Below are positions 37,230 through 46,833 of a stretch of 64,000 nt of DNA, one piece after another. The stretch's first letter is position 1, and every line of letters begins with the position of its first letter. Under the pieces are notes generated by a model. The model did not search any database, was not told the DNA's origin, and was given only the letters and a program-made list of their open reading frames with translations. The position numbers and the translations under genes were made by a program. Origin of the DNA: Bacteroidales bacterium (GTDB lineage: Bacteria > Bacteroidota > Bacteroidia > Bacteroidales > GCA-2748055); NCBI GenBank assembly GCA_029210585.1, contig JARGFP010000008.1, forward strand, positions 1-64,000, written 5' to 3'.

Positions 37230-38039
37230 ATAAAACACAACACGCTCATATTGCTGCTCCTCCTGAATGTCGGCGCAATGGCACAGGTAGCACAACCTGA
37301 ACTTATCACCGACCGGCCCGATCAGACAGAGTCCGCGGCCATTGTGCCAAGACACGCGTTGCAGGTGGAGACCGGTTTCCTCGTGGAAAATGATGCAAAT
37401 GACCTGTTCTCCACCCGTTCATTTACCTACAACACCACCCTGCTGAGGTTTGGCCTGCTCAATAATTTCGAATTGCGCGCCGGCATGGATTATTTCCGTG
37501 CATCCACCACCCTGAACAATACCAGTCTTTCAAGCACTATTTCAGGGATCAGTCCGCTGTATACAGGGTTCAAGATTAAAATCGCCGAGGCGCAGGAATG
37601 GCATCCGCAGGTGGCGTTTCTCGGTGGACTTGTCCTCCCGTTTACTGCAGACAGCGACCGCAAGCCGAATTACACTGCCGCCAATATCCGGTTTGCCTTC
37701 TCCCATAGCCTCTCCAACCGGTTCTCACTTGGATACAACCTGGGAGCGGAATGGGACGGAGATTCCCCGGTGCCGGGCTATTTCTATTCTGCAGCCCTGG
37801 GTTTCGCAGTGACAGACAAGCTTGGAGCTTTTTTTGAAAGCTACGGCCTGATCCCTGAAACGGGTAATGCCGAACACCTGATGGATGCAGGTCTTACCTA
37901 CCTGCTGCTGCCCACGCTGCAACTGGATATCTCGGGAGGAATAGGACTTAACCAGGCCGCCATCCGGAATTTTATCAGCCTGGGACTCAGTTTCCGGATT
38001 CCCGGGAGAAAGCTTGAAGGACAACAGTATGAGCAATAA
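37230..38039 (+). CDS. Outer-membrane beta-barrel transporter-like protein (MetA-pathway-like)
   Basis: About 270 residues. The signal peptide appears to begin at 37230, but that codon is ATA, not ATG; the first standard alternative is TTG at 37251, which would cut the basic start off the signal peptide. After cleavage near AMAQ comes ELITDRPDQTESA, then alternating strands with aromatic ends up to the final LGLSFRIPG strand, as in the 'transporter' family related to Phenol_MetA_deg. The substrate is unknown. The start problem may be a mutated start codon, use of a rare start, or a sequencing error. Confidence 0.7.
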   Translation: MKHNTLILLLLLNVGAMAQVAQPELITDRPDQTESAAIVPRHALQVETGFLVENDANDLFSTRSFTYNTTLLRFGLLNNFELRAGMDYFRASTTLNNTSLSSTISGISPLYTGFKIKIAEAQEWHPQVAFLGGLVLPFTADSDRKPNYTAANIRFAFSHSLSNRFSLGYNLGAEWDGDSPVPGYFYSAALGFAVTDKLGAFFESYGLIPETGNAEHLMDAGLTYLLLPTLQLDISGGIGLNQAAIRNFISLGLSFRIPGRKLEGQQYEQ

Positions 38040-38168
38040 GTAAAAACTACCATTATTCAACTATGAATAAGCAATTTAACCACTCTCCTTCAATATTCAT
38101 TTCTCAGTGCTGCCCCTTGAGGGAGCACAGCACGACCATTTCCGGCAAGTTATATTCCATATTATCTG

Positions 38169-38176
38169 TATATTTG
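38169..38176 (+). promoter_or_regulatory. Candidate -7 element before the esterase gene
   Basis: TATATTTG fits the TAnnTTTG consensus, 46 bases before the ATG at 38223; no well-spaced -33 box. Confidence 0.4.
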
Positions 38177-38222
38177 GTATCACTGTACCGGAAAATCGCC
38201 CCGAAACCAAATCCGATTAAAG

Positions 38223-39146
38223 ATGATCCACCGCAACTTCGTGATTCTCCTGCTATCCCTTTCCATTACTGCCTGGTCGCAGGAATATCATTTCAATACC
38301 TTCACCTACCAGGTTGAAGACACCACTGCAATTGAACTGGACTATTTCCAGCCTGACAGTGCCCCGGAAAATGCACCACTGGTGATCTTCCTGCATGGCG
38401 GGGGATTTTCGGGCGGAGAAAGGAGTCACGGGCACCCCTTCTGCCAGGCACTGGCCGACAGTGGCATTCACGCAGCATCCATCTCTTACACCCTCTCTAT
38501 GAAAGGCAAGAGTTTCAGTTGTGACGGGGTGCTTTCTGAAAAGATGAAAGCCATTCAGCTCGCGGCCTTCCAGGCACAGCTGGCCACCAACTGGTTCCTC
38601 GATAAAGCAGAACTTTCTGGTATTGATACCACCCTGGTTTTCCTTGCCGGAAGCAGTGCAGGAGCGGAGGCAGTGCTGCAGGCAGTATACCAGGGTACCA
38701 GAGGTAAAAATTTCTATCCCGACACACTCCCCAGCAGCTTCAGGTATGCCGGGGTGATCTCCGGGGCAGGCGCCTTGCTTGACATCAACATGATCAATGA
38801 ACACACGATGGTCCCGACCATGTCTTACCACGGGACCTGCGACCCGCTGGTCCCCTACCACATCGCACCGCACCATTACTGCAACCAGATTGCCCCGGGT
38901 TACATGATGATGTTCGGGGGCCTGGCCATTCATGAAAGGTTAACCGAGCTCAATGGCTCCTCTCACTTAATGAGCTATTGCGGGGATGGGCACAAACATG
39001 CAGGCACACCCTTTTACGGTGCTGAAATACAAACAGTAACAGAATTCATACGCAGAACGGAACGGGGTGAAAAATTCAACATCCACAGGATTTTCAAAAA
39101 CAGTGAACCCTGCGAACTGGGGATCGACTTCGTGTTCTGCTTCTGA
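38223..39146 (+). CDS. Exported alpha/beta-hydrolase (carboxylesterase-like)
   Basis: 307 residues with a signal peptide (1-18, ending AWSQ). Oxyanion-hole motif FLHGGGFSGGE (about residue 58) and nucleophile motif GSSAG (Ser145) are typical of the esterase/lipase group that deacetylates sugars or acts on small esters. The acid is probably in the GTCDPLVPY segment (about 205), and the His in GDGHKHAG (about 257). Length and layout fit secreted Bacteroidota esterases near polysaccharide genes; the neighbours typA and an outer-membrane protein give no more clue on the substrate. Confidence 0.83.
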   Translation: MIHRNFVILLLSLSITAWSQEYHFNTFTYQVEDTTAIELDYFQPDSAPENAPLVIFLHGGGFSGGERSHGHPFCQALADSGIHAASISYTLSMKGKSFSCDGVLSEKMKAIQLAAFQAQLATNWFLDKAELSGIDTTLVFLAGSSAGAEAVLQAVYQGTRGKNFYPDTLPSSFRYAGVISGAGALLDINMINEHTMVPTMSYHGTCDPLVPYHIAPHHYCNQIAPGYMMMFGGLAIHERLTELNGSSHLMSYCGDGHKHAGTPFYGAEIQTVTEFIRRTERGEKFNIHRIFKNSEPCELGIDFVFCF

Positions 39147-39194
39147 TTTGTGCGGTATTAGATTGAAAAATGGTATAAGTTCCATTTTTTAGAC

Positions 39195-39202
39195 TAATTT
39201 TG
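39195..39202 (+). promoter_or_regulatory. Candidate -7 element before typA
   Basis: TAATTTTG fits TAnnTTTG, 38 bases before the ATG at 39241. No correctly spaced -33 box found. Confidence 0.4.
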
Positions 39203-39240
39203 CACGCTTTTAAACAAAGATTCGCATAGATAAGAATACA

Positions 39241-41040
39241 ATGGAAATCAGAAATATAGCAATTATCGCACACGTTGACCATGGAAAAACCACCATGGTG
39301 GATCGCATCCTGCACCAGTCCAATCTGTTCAGGGACAACCAGGAGGTAAACGACCTGATCCTCGACTCCAATGACCTTGAAAGGGAAAAGGGCATCACCA
39401 TTCTCTCCAAGAATGTCTCGGTACGTTACAAGGATACCAAGATCAATATCATTGATACGCCGGGACACTCCGACTTCGGTGGTGAGGTGGAAAGGGTGCT
39501 GAACATGGCCGATGGAGTGTTGCTGCTCGTGGATGCTTTCGAGGGCCCCATGCCCCAGACCAGGTTTGTATTGCAGAAGGCATTGCAGCTTGGCCTGAAG
39601 GTGATCGTGGTGGTCAATAAAGTGGATAAACCCAATTGTAATCCCGAGGACACCAACGAACGGGTATTTGAGCTGATGTTCTCCCTGGATGCCACGGAAG
39701 AGCAACTGGATTACCCGGTAGTGTATGGTTCGTCGAAAAACGGGTGGATGGGTGAAGACTGGAACACGCCCACAACGGATGTGACTTACCTGCTTGATAC
39801 GATCCTGGAGCACATACAACCACCGAAGGAGCATCCCGGCACACTGCAGATGAGGATCACATCGCTGGACTACTCCTCCTATACCGGGAGGATCGCTGTG
39901 GGGCGTGTCCATCGAGGCAGCATCCAGATGGGTGACCAGGTCGCGATCGTACAACGCAACGGGGAACTCCACCGGTCAACGGTGAAGGAATTATACCTTT
40001 TCGAGGGACTGGGAAAAGTAAAGACCCGGGAAAGGATCGCCTCCGGTGAGATCGTTGCCATCGTGGGATTCGAGAATTTTGATATCGGGGATACCGTGGC
40101 AGACCCGGAATTCCCGGAAGGGCTGACCACCATTGCAGTGGATGAACCCACCATGAGCATGCTGTTCACCATCAACAATTCACCTTTTTTTGGCCGGGAC
40201 GGCAAATACGTTACCTCGAACCACCTGCGGGAACGGCTGTTCAAGGAGATCGAGAAGAACCTGGCGCTGAAGGTGGAGGAAACCTCTTCTGCAGACAGCT
40301 TCCTGGTATACGGACGCGGAATCCTTCACCTCTCCATTTTGGTGGAAACCATGCGGCGTGAAGGCTACGAACTGCAGCTTGGGCAGCCCAAGGTTGTCAC
40401 CAAAGAGGTCAATGGTTTCCGGCACGAACCGGTGGAGCTTTTGTATGTGAATGTTGCTGAAGAATTTTCAGGAAAGGTGATTGAGATCGTTACCAGGAGA
40501 AAGGGTGATATTATCAATATCGAGAAGAAGGACGACAGGGTCAACCTGGAGTTCAAAATCACTGCGCGCGGACTGATCGGCTTGTCCAACCCCATCCTTA
40601 CAGCCACTGAAGGAGAAGCAGTGATCTCCCATCGATTCAAGGATTATGAGCCCTGGAAGGGCGAGATCGTGGAAAAACGCAATGGTGCACTGATTGCCAT
40701 GGAGACCGGAACGGCCATTGCCTATTCGATTGACAAGCTGCAGGACAGGGGAAAATTTTTCATCGATCCCAATGAAGATATCTATGAAGGACAGGTAATC
40801 GGCGAGAATACACGCCAGGACGACCTGGTGGTGAATGTGATCAAAACCAAGAAGCTTACCAACATGCGCGCCTCCGGATCGGACGATAAAACGGCGATCG
40901 CTCCGGCCATTAAGTTCTCACTGGAAGAAGCCATGGAATACGTTGGTGAAGATGAATACGTGGAAGTGACCCCGAAACACATCCGTCTGCGGAAGATCCA
41001 GCTCAAGGAGCACGAAAGGAAACGGCAGAAAAACGCGTGA
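39241..41040 (+). CDS. typA: Ribosome-associated GTPase TypA/BipA
   Basis: 599 residues, full length. Translation-factor GTPase signatures: P-loop AHVDHGKTT (residues 10-18), switch I with EREKGITI, DTPGH, NKVDKP. Then the EF-G-like domains II, III and V and the BipA-specific C-terminal domain (RLRKIQLKEHERKR). It binds the 70S ribosome and supports 50S assembly and growth under stress or cold. Core housekeeping gene, no oddities seen. Confidence 0.97.
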   Translation: MEIRNIAIIAHVDHGKTTMVDRILHQSNLFRDNQEVNDLILDSNDLEREKGITILSKNVSVRYKDTKINIIDTPGHSDFGGEVERVLNMADGVLLLVDAFEGPMPQTRFVLQKALQLGLKVIVVVNKVDKPNCNPEDTNERVFELMFSLDATEEQLDYPVVYGSSKNGWMGEDWNTPTTDVTYLLDTILEHIQPPKEHPGTLQMRITSLDYSSYTGRIAVGRVHRGSIQMGDQVAIVQRNGELHRSTVKELYLFEGLGKVKTRERIASGEIVAIVGFENFDIGDTVADPEFPEGLTTIAVDEPTMSMLFTINNSPFFGRDGKYVTSNHLRERLFKEIEKNLALKVEETSSADSFLVYGRGILHLSILVETMRREGYELQLGQPKVVTKEVNGFRHEPVELLYVNVAEEFSGKVIEIVTRRKGDIINIEKKDDRVNLEFKITARGLIGLSNPILTATEGEAVISHRFKDYEPWKGEIVEKRNGALIAMETGTAIAYSIDKLQDRGKFFIDPNEDIYEGQVIGENTRQDDLVVNVIKTKKLTNMRASGSDDKTAIAPAIKFSLEEAMEYVGEDEYVEVTPKHIRLRKIQLKEHERKRQKNA

Positions 41041-41090
41041 TCCCCATGCAGACAGGTTGGATTTGACTTCCTGATCCATTCATTTATCGT

Positions 41091-41098
41091 TATATTTG
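41091..41098 (+). promoter_or_regulatory. Candidate -7 element before the GH67 pseudogene
   Basis: TATATTTG fits TAnnTTTG, 52 bases before the ATG at 41150. Confidence 0.4.
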
Positions 41099-41149
41099 GT
41101 CCCGGATCCCCCGGAATTGTTCCGTGTGCATCCGTCCAATACCAACTTC

Positions 41150-43295
41150 ATGCGACCCATGACCAGGAAAATACTCATACAGCTCCTTCTTGTCATCTTC
41201 TTATTTCCAAATGCACGCGCGGGAAATGGCTATGACCTGTGGTTGCGTTACCCGGAAAAGGAGGACGCGGCCTACAGGCAATTCATCATTGGCCTGTTCA
41301 GTGAGGTTTACGTCAGCGTTAAAACTGAAACCGGGCGTGTGATCTGCGAAGAACTCGTCCTCGCCGGCAAGGGAATGACCCAGGTACCGCCTGTATTCAG
41401 CAACCAGGTTGACAGGACAACCTCCCTGTACATTATTTCCCATCCATCGGAATTGCCGCCGGCATTCAGTCACATGGCCAGGGAACTTCAGGCCGTCGGA
41501 CCCGAGGGGTTCCTGGTCAGATATATTGACAATCAGCCAGAAAAAATGATGCTGATTGCAGGAAACACACCTGCGGGTGCATTGTACGGCACTTTCCTCC
41601 TGCTAAGGGAGTTGCAGATGGGTACTCCCCCGGAAAAAATTTCCACCCAACAAGCCCCGGCCATCACACACAGGCTGCTGAATCACTGGGACAACCTCGA
41701 CAGAACTGTGGAGCGTGGATATGCAGGGTTTTCCATCTGGGGACTGGCACAGGCTGCCCGGGTATATAGACCAGCGTTATATCGATTATGCACGTGCGAA
41801 CGCATCCATAGGAATCAACGGCACGGTGCTCACCAATGTGAACGCCAATGCACTGGTGTTAACTCCCCGGTACATTAAAAAAGTGAAGGCACTTGGCAGT
41901 GTGTTCAGGCCCTACGGAATCCAGGTATATTTTACCGCCCGGATCAGTGCACCCATGGAAATTGGCGGACTCGAAACCGCAGATCCGCAGGATCCCACTG
42001 TAAATAAATGGTGGAGGGAAAAAGCGGCAGAGATCTATGCAGCAATCCCTGATTTTGGAGGATTCCTTGTAAAAGCCAATTCTGAAGGACAACCCGGGCC
42101 GCAGAATTATGGCCGTTCACATGCCGAAGGAGCCAATATGCTTGCAGATGCCGTGGCCCCCTATGGCGGGATCGTCATGTGGCGCGCCTTTGTATACAGC
42201 AATGAATCCCCATAAGACCGCGCAAAACAGGCCAACCTGGAATTCGAGCCCCTCGATGGAAAATTCAGGGATAACGTGGTAATACAGGTCAAGAACGGTC
42301 CCATTGATTTCCAGCCCAGGGAGCCATTCCATCCACTGTTCGGTGCCATGCCCGAAACCGCGCTGGCACTGGAATTGCAGATCACCCAGGAATACCTCGG
42401 ACAGGGAACCAGCCTCGCTTATCTTGCCCCGATGTACAAGGAGACGCTGGAAGCGACTACCTTCAGACCAGGAGAAAACACTACCGTTGCAGATATCATC
42501 GACGGATCGGCATACAACAGGGACCTCTCTGTGATTGCGGGTGTATCCAATATTGGCAACGACATTAACTGGACCGGTCACCTGTTCGGACAATCGAACT
42601 GGTTTGCGTATGGACGACTGGCATGGGACCCCCGCCTGGGGGCAGATGAGATCGCAGAAGAGTGGATCCATCATACTTTTGGAACATATCCCGGTTTAGC
42701 CGGACCGGTTCTCCAAATGATGATGGCATCACACGGGACAGTGGCAGACTATATGACACCATTGGGACTGCACCATATCATGGGGTGGGACCACCACTAT
42801 GGTCCGGGGCCCTGGGTCACCGGTGGAAGGGCCGATTCGGCCGGGATTGGATTCGACCGGACCTCCACCGGAAGCAATACCCTGGCACAATATGCACCGG
42901 AAATCAGGCAACAATATTCCGACCCGGCTACCTGCCCGGAGAAATACCTGCTCTGGTTCCACCACCTTCCATGGGGCCACAGGATGCCGTCGGGAAATAC
43001 ACTATGGAAAGCACTTTGTTACCGGTATGATGCAGGCGTTCATGGTGTGGAGGAAATGGTTGCAACCTGGAAGGACCTGGAAGGACAAACCGACTGGCAG
43101 CGCTACCACCATGTGGCACAGCTGCTGCAGGTGCAGCTCAACGAAGCCGGGTGGTGGAGGAGCTCCTGCCTGTTATATTTTCAGCAATTTTCAGGCATGA
43201 GCTTCCCGGAAGACTTCGTGCAACCCGAAGGCAACTTGCAGGAATACATGCAAATGCAGTTTCCCTATGCGCCCGGGATCCGGCCGACGTGGTAA
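41150..43295 (+). pseudogene. Broken GH67 alpha-glucuronidase
   Basis: Three pieces make one protein of about 715 residues: signal peptide and N-terminal domain (41150-41740), the barrel (about 41740-42212) and the rest (42216-43295). GH67 tags are obvious: [29 protein letters not shown], and VKNGPIDFQPREPFHPLFG. Two lesions: a +1 shift at the GGGG run 41739-41742 (FSIW followed by [13 protein letters not shown] in the next frame), and an in-frame TAA at 42213-42215 where GAA (Glu, in the NE-P-E-DRAKQA context) is expected. Intact enzymes remove 4-O-methyl-glucuronic acid from xylo-oligosaccharides. With both lesions no working enzyme is expected. The next gene is a broken SDR of probably the same pathway. 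Confidence 0.9.
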
Positions 43296-43529
43296 ATGGA
43301 TACCCGGGGATTCCGGCCGTCGAGGTGAAAAGGCACACAGGTTTTCTTGCTGCCCAGTTGAAAAGGTACCCGGTGGACCAGTCCCTGCTGCAACCAGGAT
43401 GCAATATGGTTATATTCTCTGTGCAGGCGGAATTATTATGGCAAACGAAGCGAACAACACTGCGCCTCATCCGTTAGAATAATCAAACAGGTAAACAATC
43501 ATCCTTGCAAATCCAACCAAAAGAGACCT

Positions 43530-44348
43530 ATGAAAAATTCAATCTTCGATCTGACCGGAAAAACAGCAATCATCACCGGGGGAACCGGTGTACTGGGAAA
43601 AGCAATGGCAAAAGGGCTGTTGCAGCACGGGGCCTCGGTTGCCATTCTGGGCCGCAATCCCGAAAAAACCCAGGATACGGTGGAGGAATTATCCGGCAGT
43701 GCCCGCAACGTGGAGGGGTTTATTGCGGATGTGCTCGATGAAGTGGCCCTGGTGGAAGCGCGTGATGCGATCGTAGAGAAATTCGGAAAAATCGACATCC
43801 TGATCAACGCCGCCGGGGGTCACGTTCCTGAAGCTGTGCAGCAGCCCGGACAAACTGTCTTCGACCTTCAATTAAAGAATATACGCAAAACGATCGACCT
43901 CAACATGTTCGGAACACTCTATCCCACATTGATTTTCGGGAAAGCGATGGTAATGGCAGGTAAGGGTTCGATCATCAACATCTCCTCCATGGCTGCTGAA
44001 CGGGCGGTTTCCCGTGTCATATGATATTCCCTGGCCAAATCGGCGATCGACAGTTTTACAAAATGGATGTCCATGGAGCTCGGCACGATCAACAAGGACA
44101 AAATACGCATCAACGCCATTGCCCCGGGTTTTTTCCTTACAGAGCAGAACAGGAATATTCTTAGGAACGAAGACGGTACACTTTCACCGAGGGCAGAAAA
44201 GATCATTGAACACACGCCTGTTGGCAGATTGGGAAAACCGGAAGAAATTGTCAGTACAGCGATCTGGCTCTGTTCTGATGCATCGCAATTTGTTACCGGC
44301 ACCATCGTCCCCGTGGATGGTGGTTTCAGTAAATTCAGCGGAGTCTGA
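43530..44348 (+). pseudogene. Short-chain dehydrogenase interrupted by TGA (fructuronate reductase-like)
   Basis: Reading through the TGA at 44022-44024 gives 272 residues. N-terminal TGGTGVLG (cofactor site), NAAGG and the ISSM strand precede the TGA; YSLAKSAID with the catalytic Tyr and Lys, then NAIAPGFFLTEQNR follow it directly. The stop takes the place of the Gly that normally precedes this Tyr (GGA to TGA). Sequence around NAAGGHVP and the C-terminal PVDGGFSKFSGV resembles the SDR-type D-mannonate oxidoreductase/fructuronate reductase group, which fits the glucuronidase upstream, but the substrate is an inference. The piece before the stop (164 residues) lacks the catalytic dyad. Confidence 0.88.
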
Positions 44349-44463
44349 TCATAAAACATACCTTGAAATGGAACGAATCAACATTACATCAGGCGCCTCA
44401 TATGAGCTACACAAGGAGTGGCTTGTGGAAATTGAGGCAGATTGTATACCCGACGCCTGAGCG

Positions 44464-44492
44464 TTGCCTCATCAGATTTTATATTATATTTG
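44464..44492 (+). promoter_or_regulatory. Promoter of the desulfurase-SelD fusion; nearly leaderless
   Basis: TTG at 44464-44466, an 18-base spacer, then TATATTTG at 44485-44492. The likely ATG at 44498 starts six bases later, so the message would have almost no leader. Confidence 0.6.
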
Positions 44493-44497
44493 GTCAG

Positions 44498-46708
44498 ATG
44501 AAACCTGTTTACCTTGACCATAATGCAACCACGCCCATTGCCCCGGAGGTTGCCGATGCAATGCGGCCCTACCTTGACCAATATTTCGGAAACCCTTCCA
44601 GTACACACAGTTACGGTGCATCCACCAAGATGGCCGTTGAAAAGGCCCGCCGCCAGGTTGCCGGACTGATCAACTGCGATCCTTCTGAGATCATCTTCAC
44701 CAGCGGGGGCACGGAGTCCAACAACTATGCCCTCAAAGGGGCTGCGCTGGCCCACCGGAAAAAAGGCAATCATATCATCACCTCCTCCATCGAACACCCG
44801 GCGGTATACGAAGTATGTCTTTACCTTCAGAAACAGGGTTACGATATCAGCTTCCTGCCTGTGGATGAATATGGCATGGTGGATCCCGGGGAAGTCCGGC
44901 GGACCATCCGCCCGGAAACGATCCTGGTTTCGATTATGCACGCCAATAACGAGGTGGGAACAATCCAGCCCATCGAAGAGATCGCAGCCATCACACGGGA
45001 GCACGCCATTGTCTTCCATACAGATGCCGCACAATCTGTTGGTAAGATCGAAACAGACGTTAAAAAACTCGGGATCGACCTGCTGAGCATTGCCGGTCAT
45101 AAGCTCTATGCACCCAAAGGTGTGGGCGCACTGTATATCCGGTCGGGTATCCATCTCGAGAAACTGATCCACGGTGCCGATCATGAGCAAAACCTCAGGG
45201 CCGGTACGGAGAATGTCCTGGAAATCGTGGGACTGGGGAAAGCCTGCGAGCTCGCACAACAGGGTTTGCAGGATCATTCCGAACACTACCGACGGATGCG
45301 GGACCAACTCTACAATCTGATCCACCATGCCATCCCGGCAGTGAAGCGCAACGGACATCCCGAACAATCACTTCCCAACACCCTCAGTATCTCGTTCCCC
45401 AACGTGGAGGCCAATACACTGGTATCAAGACTCGAAAACGTGGCTGTTTCGGCAGGTGCCGCCTGTCATTCAGAAAGCATCGACGTCTCGGCCGTACTGG
45501 AAGCCATGAAGTTGCCGATCGAATATGCCATGGGAACAATCCGGTTGTCTACGGGTCGTGACACTACCCTGGATGAGATCAGCAGGGCCGCGGAAGAGCT
45601 CATTGCCACCGCCCGGACCCTCATGCCTGAAACTGAACTGCAATCCGGTACAAGCCGCTCCATTAAGCCCGGAACCATCAAACTGACCCAGTATACACAC
45701 GGGCTCGGGTGTGCCTGCAAGATTGAACCCCGGCAACTGGAAAAGATCCTCGCTTCTTTGCCTCACAGGGACGATAACAGCGTGATCGTTGGCACCGAGA
45801 CATCAGATGATGCTACCGTTTACAGGATATCGGACGACTTTGCGATCGTGCAGTCACTGGACTTCTTCACACCCATTGTCGACGATCCCTATGAATTCGG
45901 CAGCATCGCAGCAGCCAATGCATTGAGTGATATCTATGCCATGGGCGCCACTCCCCTGTTTGCCATGAATATTGTGGGATTCCCTGAAAACACACTTCCC
46001 ATGTCTGTGCTGGAGGAAATCCTGCAAGGTGCGCATGCCAAAGCTGCTGAAGCCGGTATTTCGGTACTTGGCGGACATACCATCGAAGACCCTGAACCCA
46101 AATATGGCATGGTTGTTTGTGGCGGGGTACATCCCGACAAGGTGATCAAAAATTTCGGAATACAGCCAGGCGATGTATTGATCCTGACAAAACCCATCGG
46201 AACGGGTATTCTCAGTACCGCCATTAAGCGCGGGCTGGCCTCCCCTGAAACTGCACGGAAGGTAATCCTGCAAATGAGTACGCTGAATAAAACAGCCGCA
46301 GAAGTAATGATCCGGTTCCCGGTGAATGCCTGCACGGATATCACCGGTTTTGGATTGCTCGGACACCTTCGTGAAATGAGCAGGGCCTCTGCAGCGAACA
46401 TAGAGATCAGCTACAGTGCCGTACCCTTCCTCGATGAAGTGGAAAGCCTGGCTACCGCCGGTGTGGTCCCGGGAGGCACATTCAATAACCTGGACCACGT
46501 AAAGGAATATGTTGATTTCGGTGCGCTGGGAAGGACAAAACAGCTGATGCTTTGTGATGCCCAGACATCAGGCGGTCTGCTGATGGCACTACCTGCCGAA
46601 AGTGCAGGGGATTGTCTTTCTGCCTTGCACAAGGAGGGTTTGAAAGATGCTGTGATCGTGGGCAGGTGCAGTGGCAAGGGAGAGGGAAGCATCAGGATTA
46701 CTGATTAG
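44498..46708 (+). CDS. selD: Cysteine desulfurase fused to selenide, water dikinase (SelD)
   Basis: 736 residues in one frame. The ATG at 44498 is chosen because VYLDHNATTP, the usual desulfurase start, follows. Residues 1-385: NifS/IscS-like PLP enzyme with HTDAAQS, the PLP Lys202 in GHKLYAPKG and the mobile-loop Cys323 in SAGAACHSES. Residues about 392-736: SelD with LTQYTHGLGCACK, giving the catalytic Cys405 and Lys408 (equivalent to Cys17 and Lys20 in the E. coli protein), then GTETSDDATVYR, DIYAMGA, GGHTIEDPEPKYG and DITGFGLLGH. The pair would free selenium from selenocysteine and turn it to selenophosphate for tRNA selenouridine or selenocysteine. No selA, selB, selenouridine synthase or tRNA-Sec gene is in the window, so the use is open. 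Confidence 0.93.
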   Translation: MKPVYLDHNATTPIAPEVADAMRPYLDQYFGNPSSTHSYGASTKMAVEKARRQVAGLINCDPSEIIFTSGGTESNNYALKGAALAHRKKGNHIITSSIEHPAVYEVCLYLQKQGYDISFLPVDEYGMVDPGEVRRTIRPETILVSIMHANNEVGTIQPIEEIAAITREHAIVFHTDAAQSVGKIETDVKKLGIDLLSIAGHKLYAPKGVGALYIRSGIHLEKLIHGADHEQNLRAGTENVLEIVGLGKACELAQQGLQDHSEHYRRMRDQLYNLIHHAIPAVKRNGHPEQSLPNTLSISFPNVEANTLVSRLENVAVSAGAACHSESIDVSAVLEAMKLPIEYAMGTIRLSTGRDTTLDEISRAAEELIATARTLMPETELQSGTSRSIKPGTIKLTQYTHGLGCACKIEPRQLEKILASLPHRDDNSVIVGTETSDDATVYRISDDFAIVQSLDFFTPIVDDPYEFGSIAAANALSDIYAMGATPLFAMNIVGFPENTLPMSVLEEILQGAHAKAAEAGISVLGGHTIEDPEPKYGMVVCGGVHPDKVIKNFGIQPGDVLILTKPIGTGILSTAIKRGLASPETARKVILQMSTLNKTAAEVMIRFPVNACTDITGFGLLGHLREMSRASAANIEISYSAVPFLDEVESLATAGVVPGGTFNNLDHVKEYVDFGALGRTKQLMLCDAQTSGGLLMALPAESAGDCLSALHKEGLKDAVIVGRCSGKGEGSIRITD

Positions 46709-46833
46709 TTTAAATGGGACAAACCTGCCAGATGATATAGAATCTGCTAAGAACGGCAGTTCTGGCTCTTTAACAAGGTATGCAAACAACAAAGAATAAA
46801 AGACCAACTGACAACTGAATAAACCTGCACACC

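Noticed and set aside
41739-42215. Programmed frameshift or stop readthrough in GH67
   Set aside because: The shift is at a plain GGGG run with no slippery heptamer, and a second lesion (TAA) follows; decay or error is simpler.
44022-44024. In-frame TGA in the SDR gene, next to selD, as a possible selenocysteine codon
   Set aside because: The TGA stands where the family has Gly before the catalytic Tyr, not Cys; no hairpin of SECIS type was evident just after it; and the upstream gene also carries a TAA and a frameshift, which points to decay.
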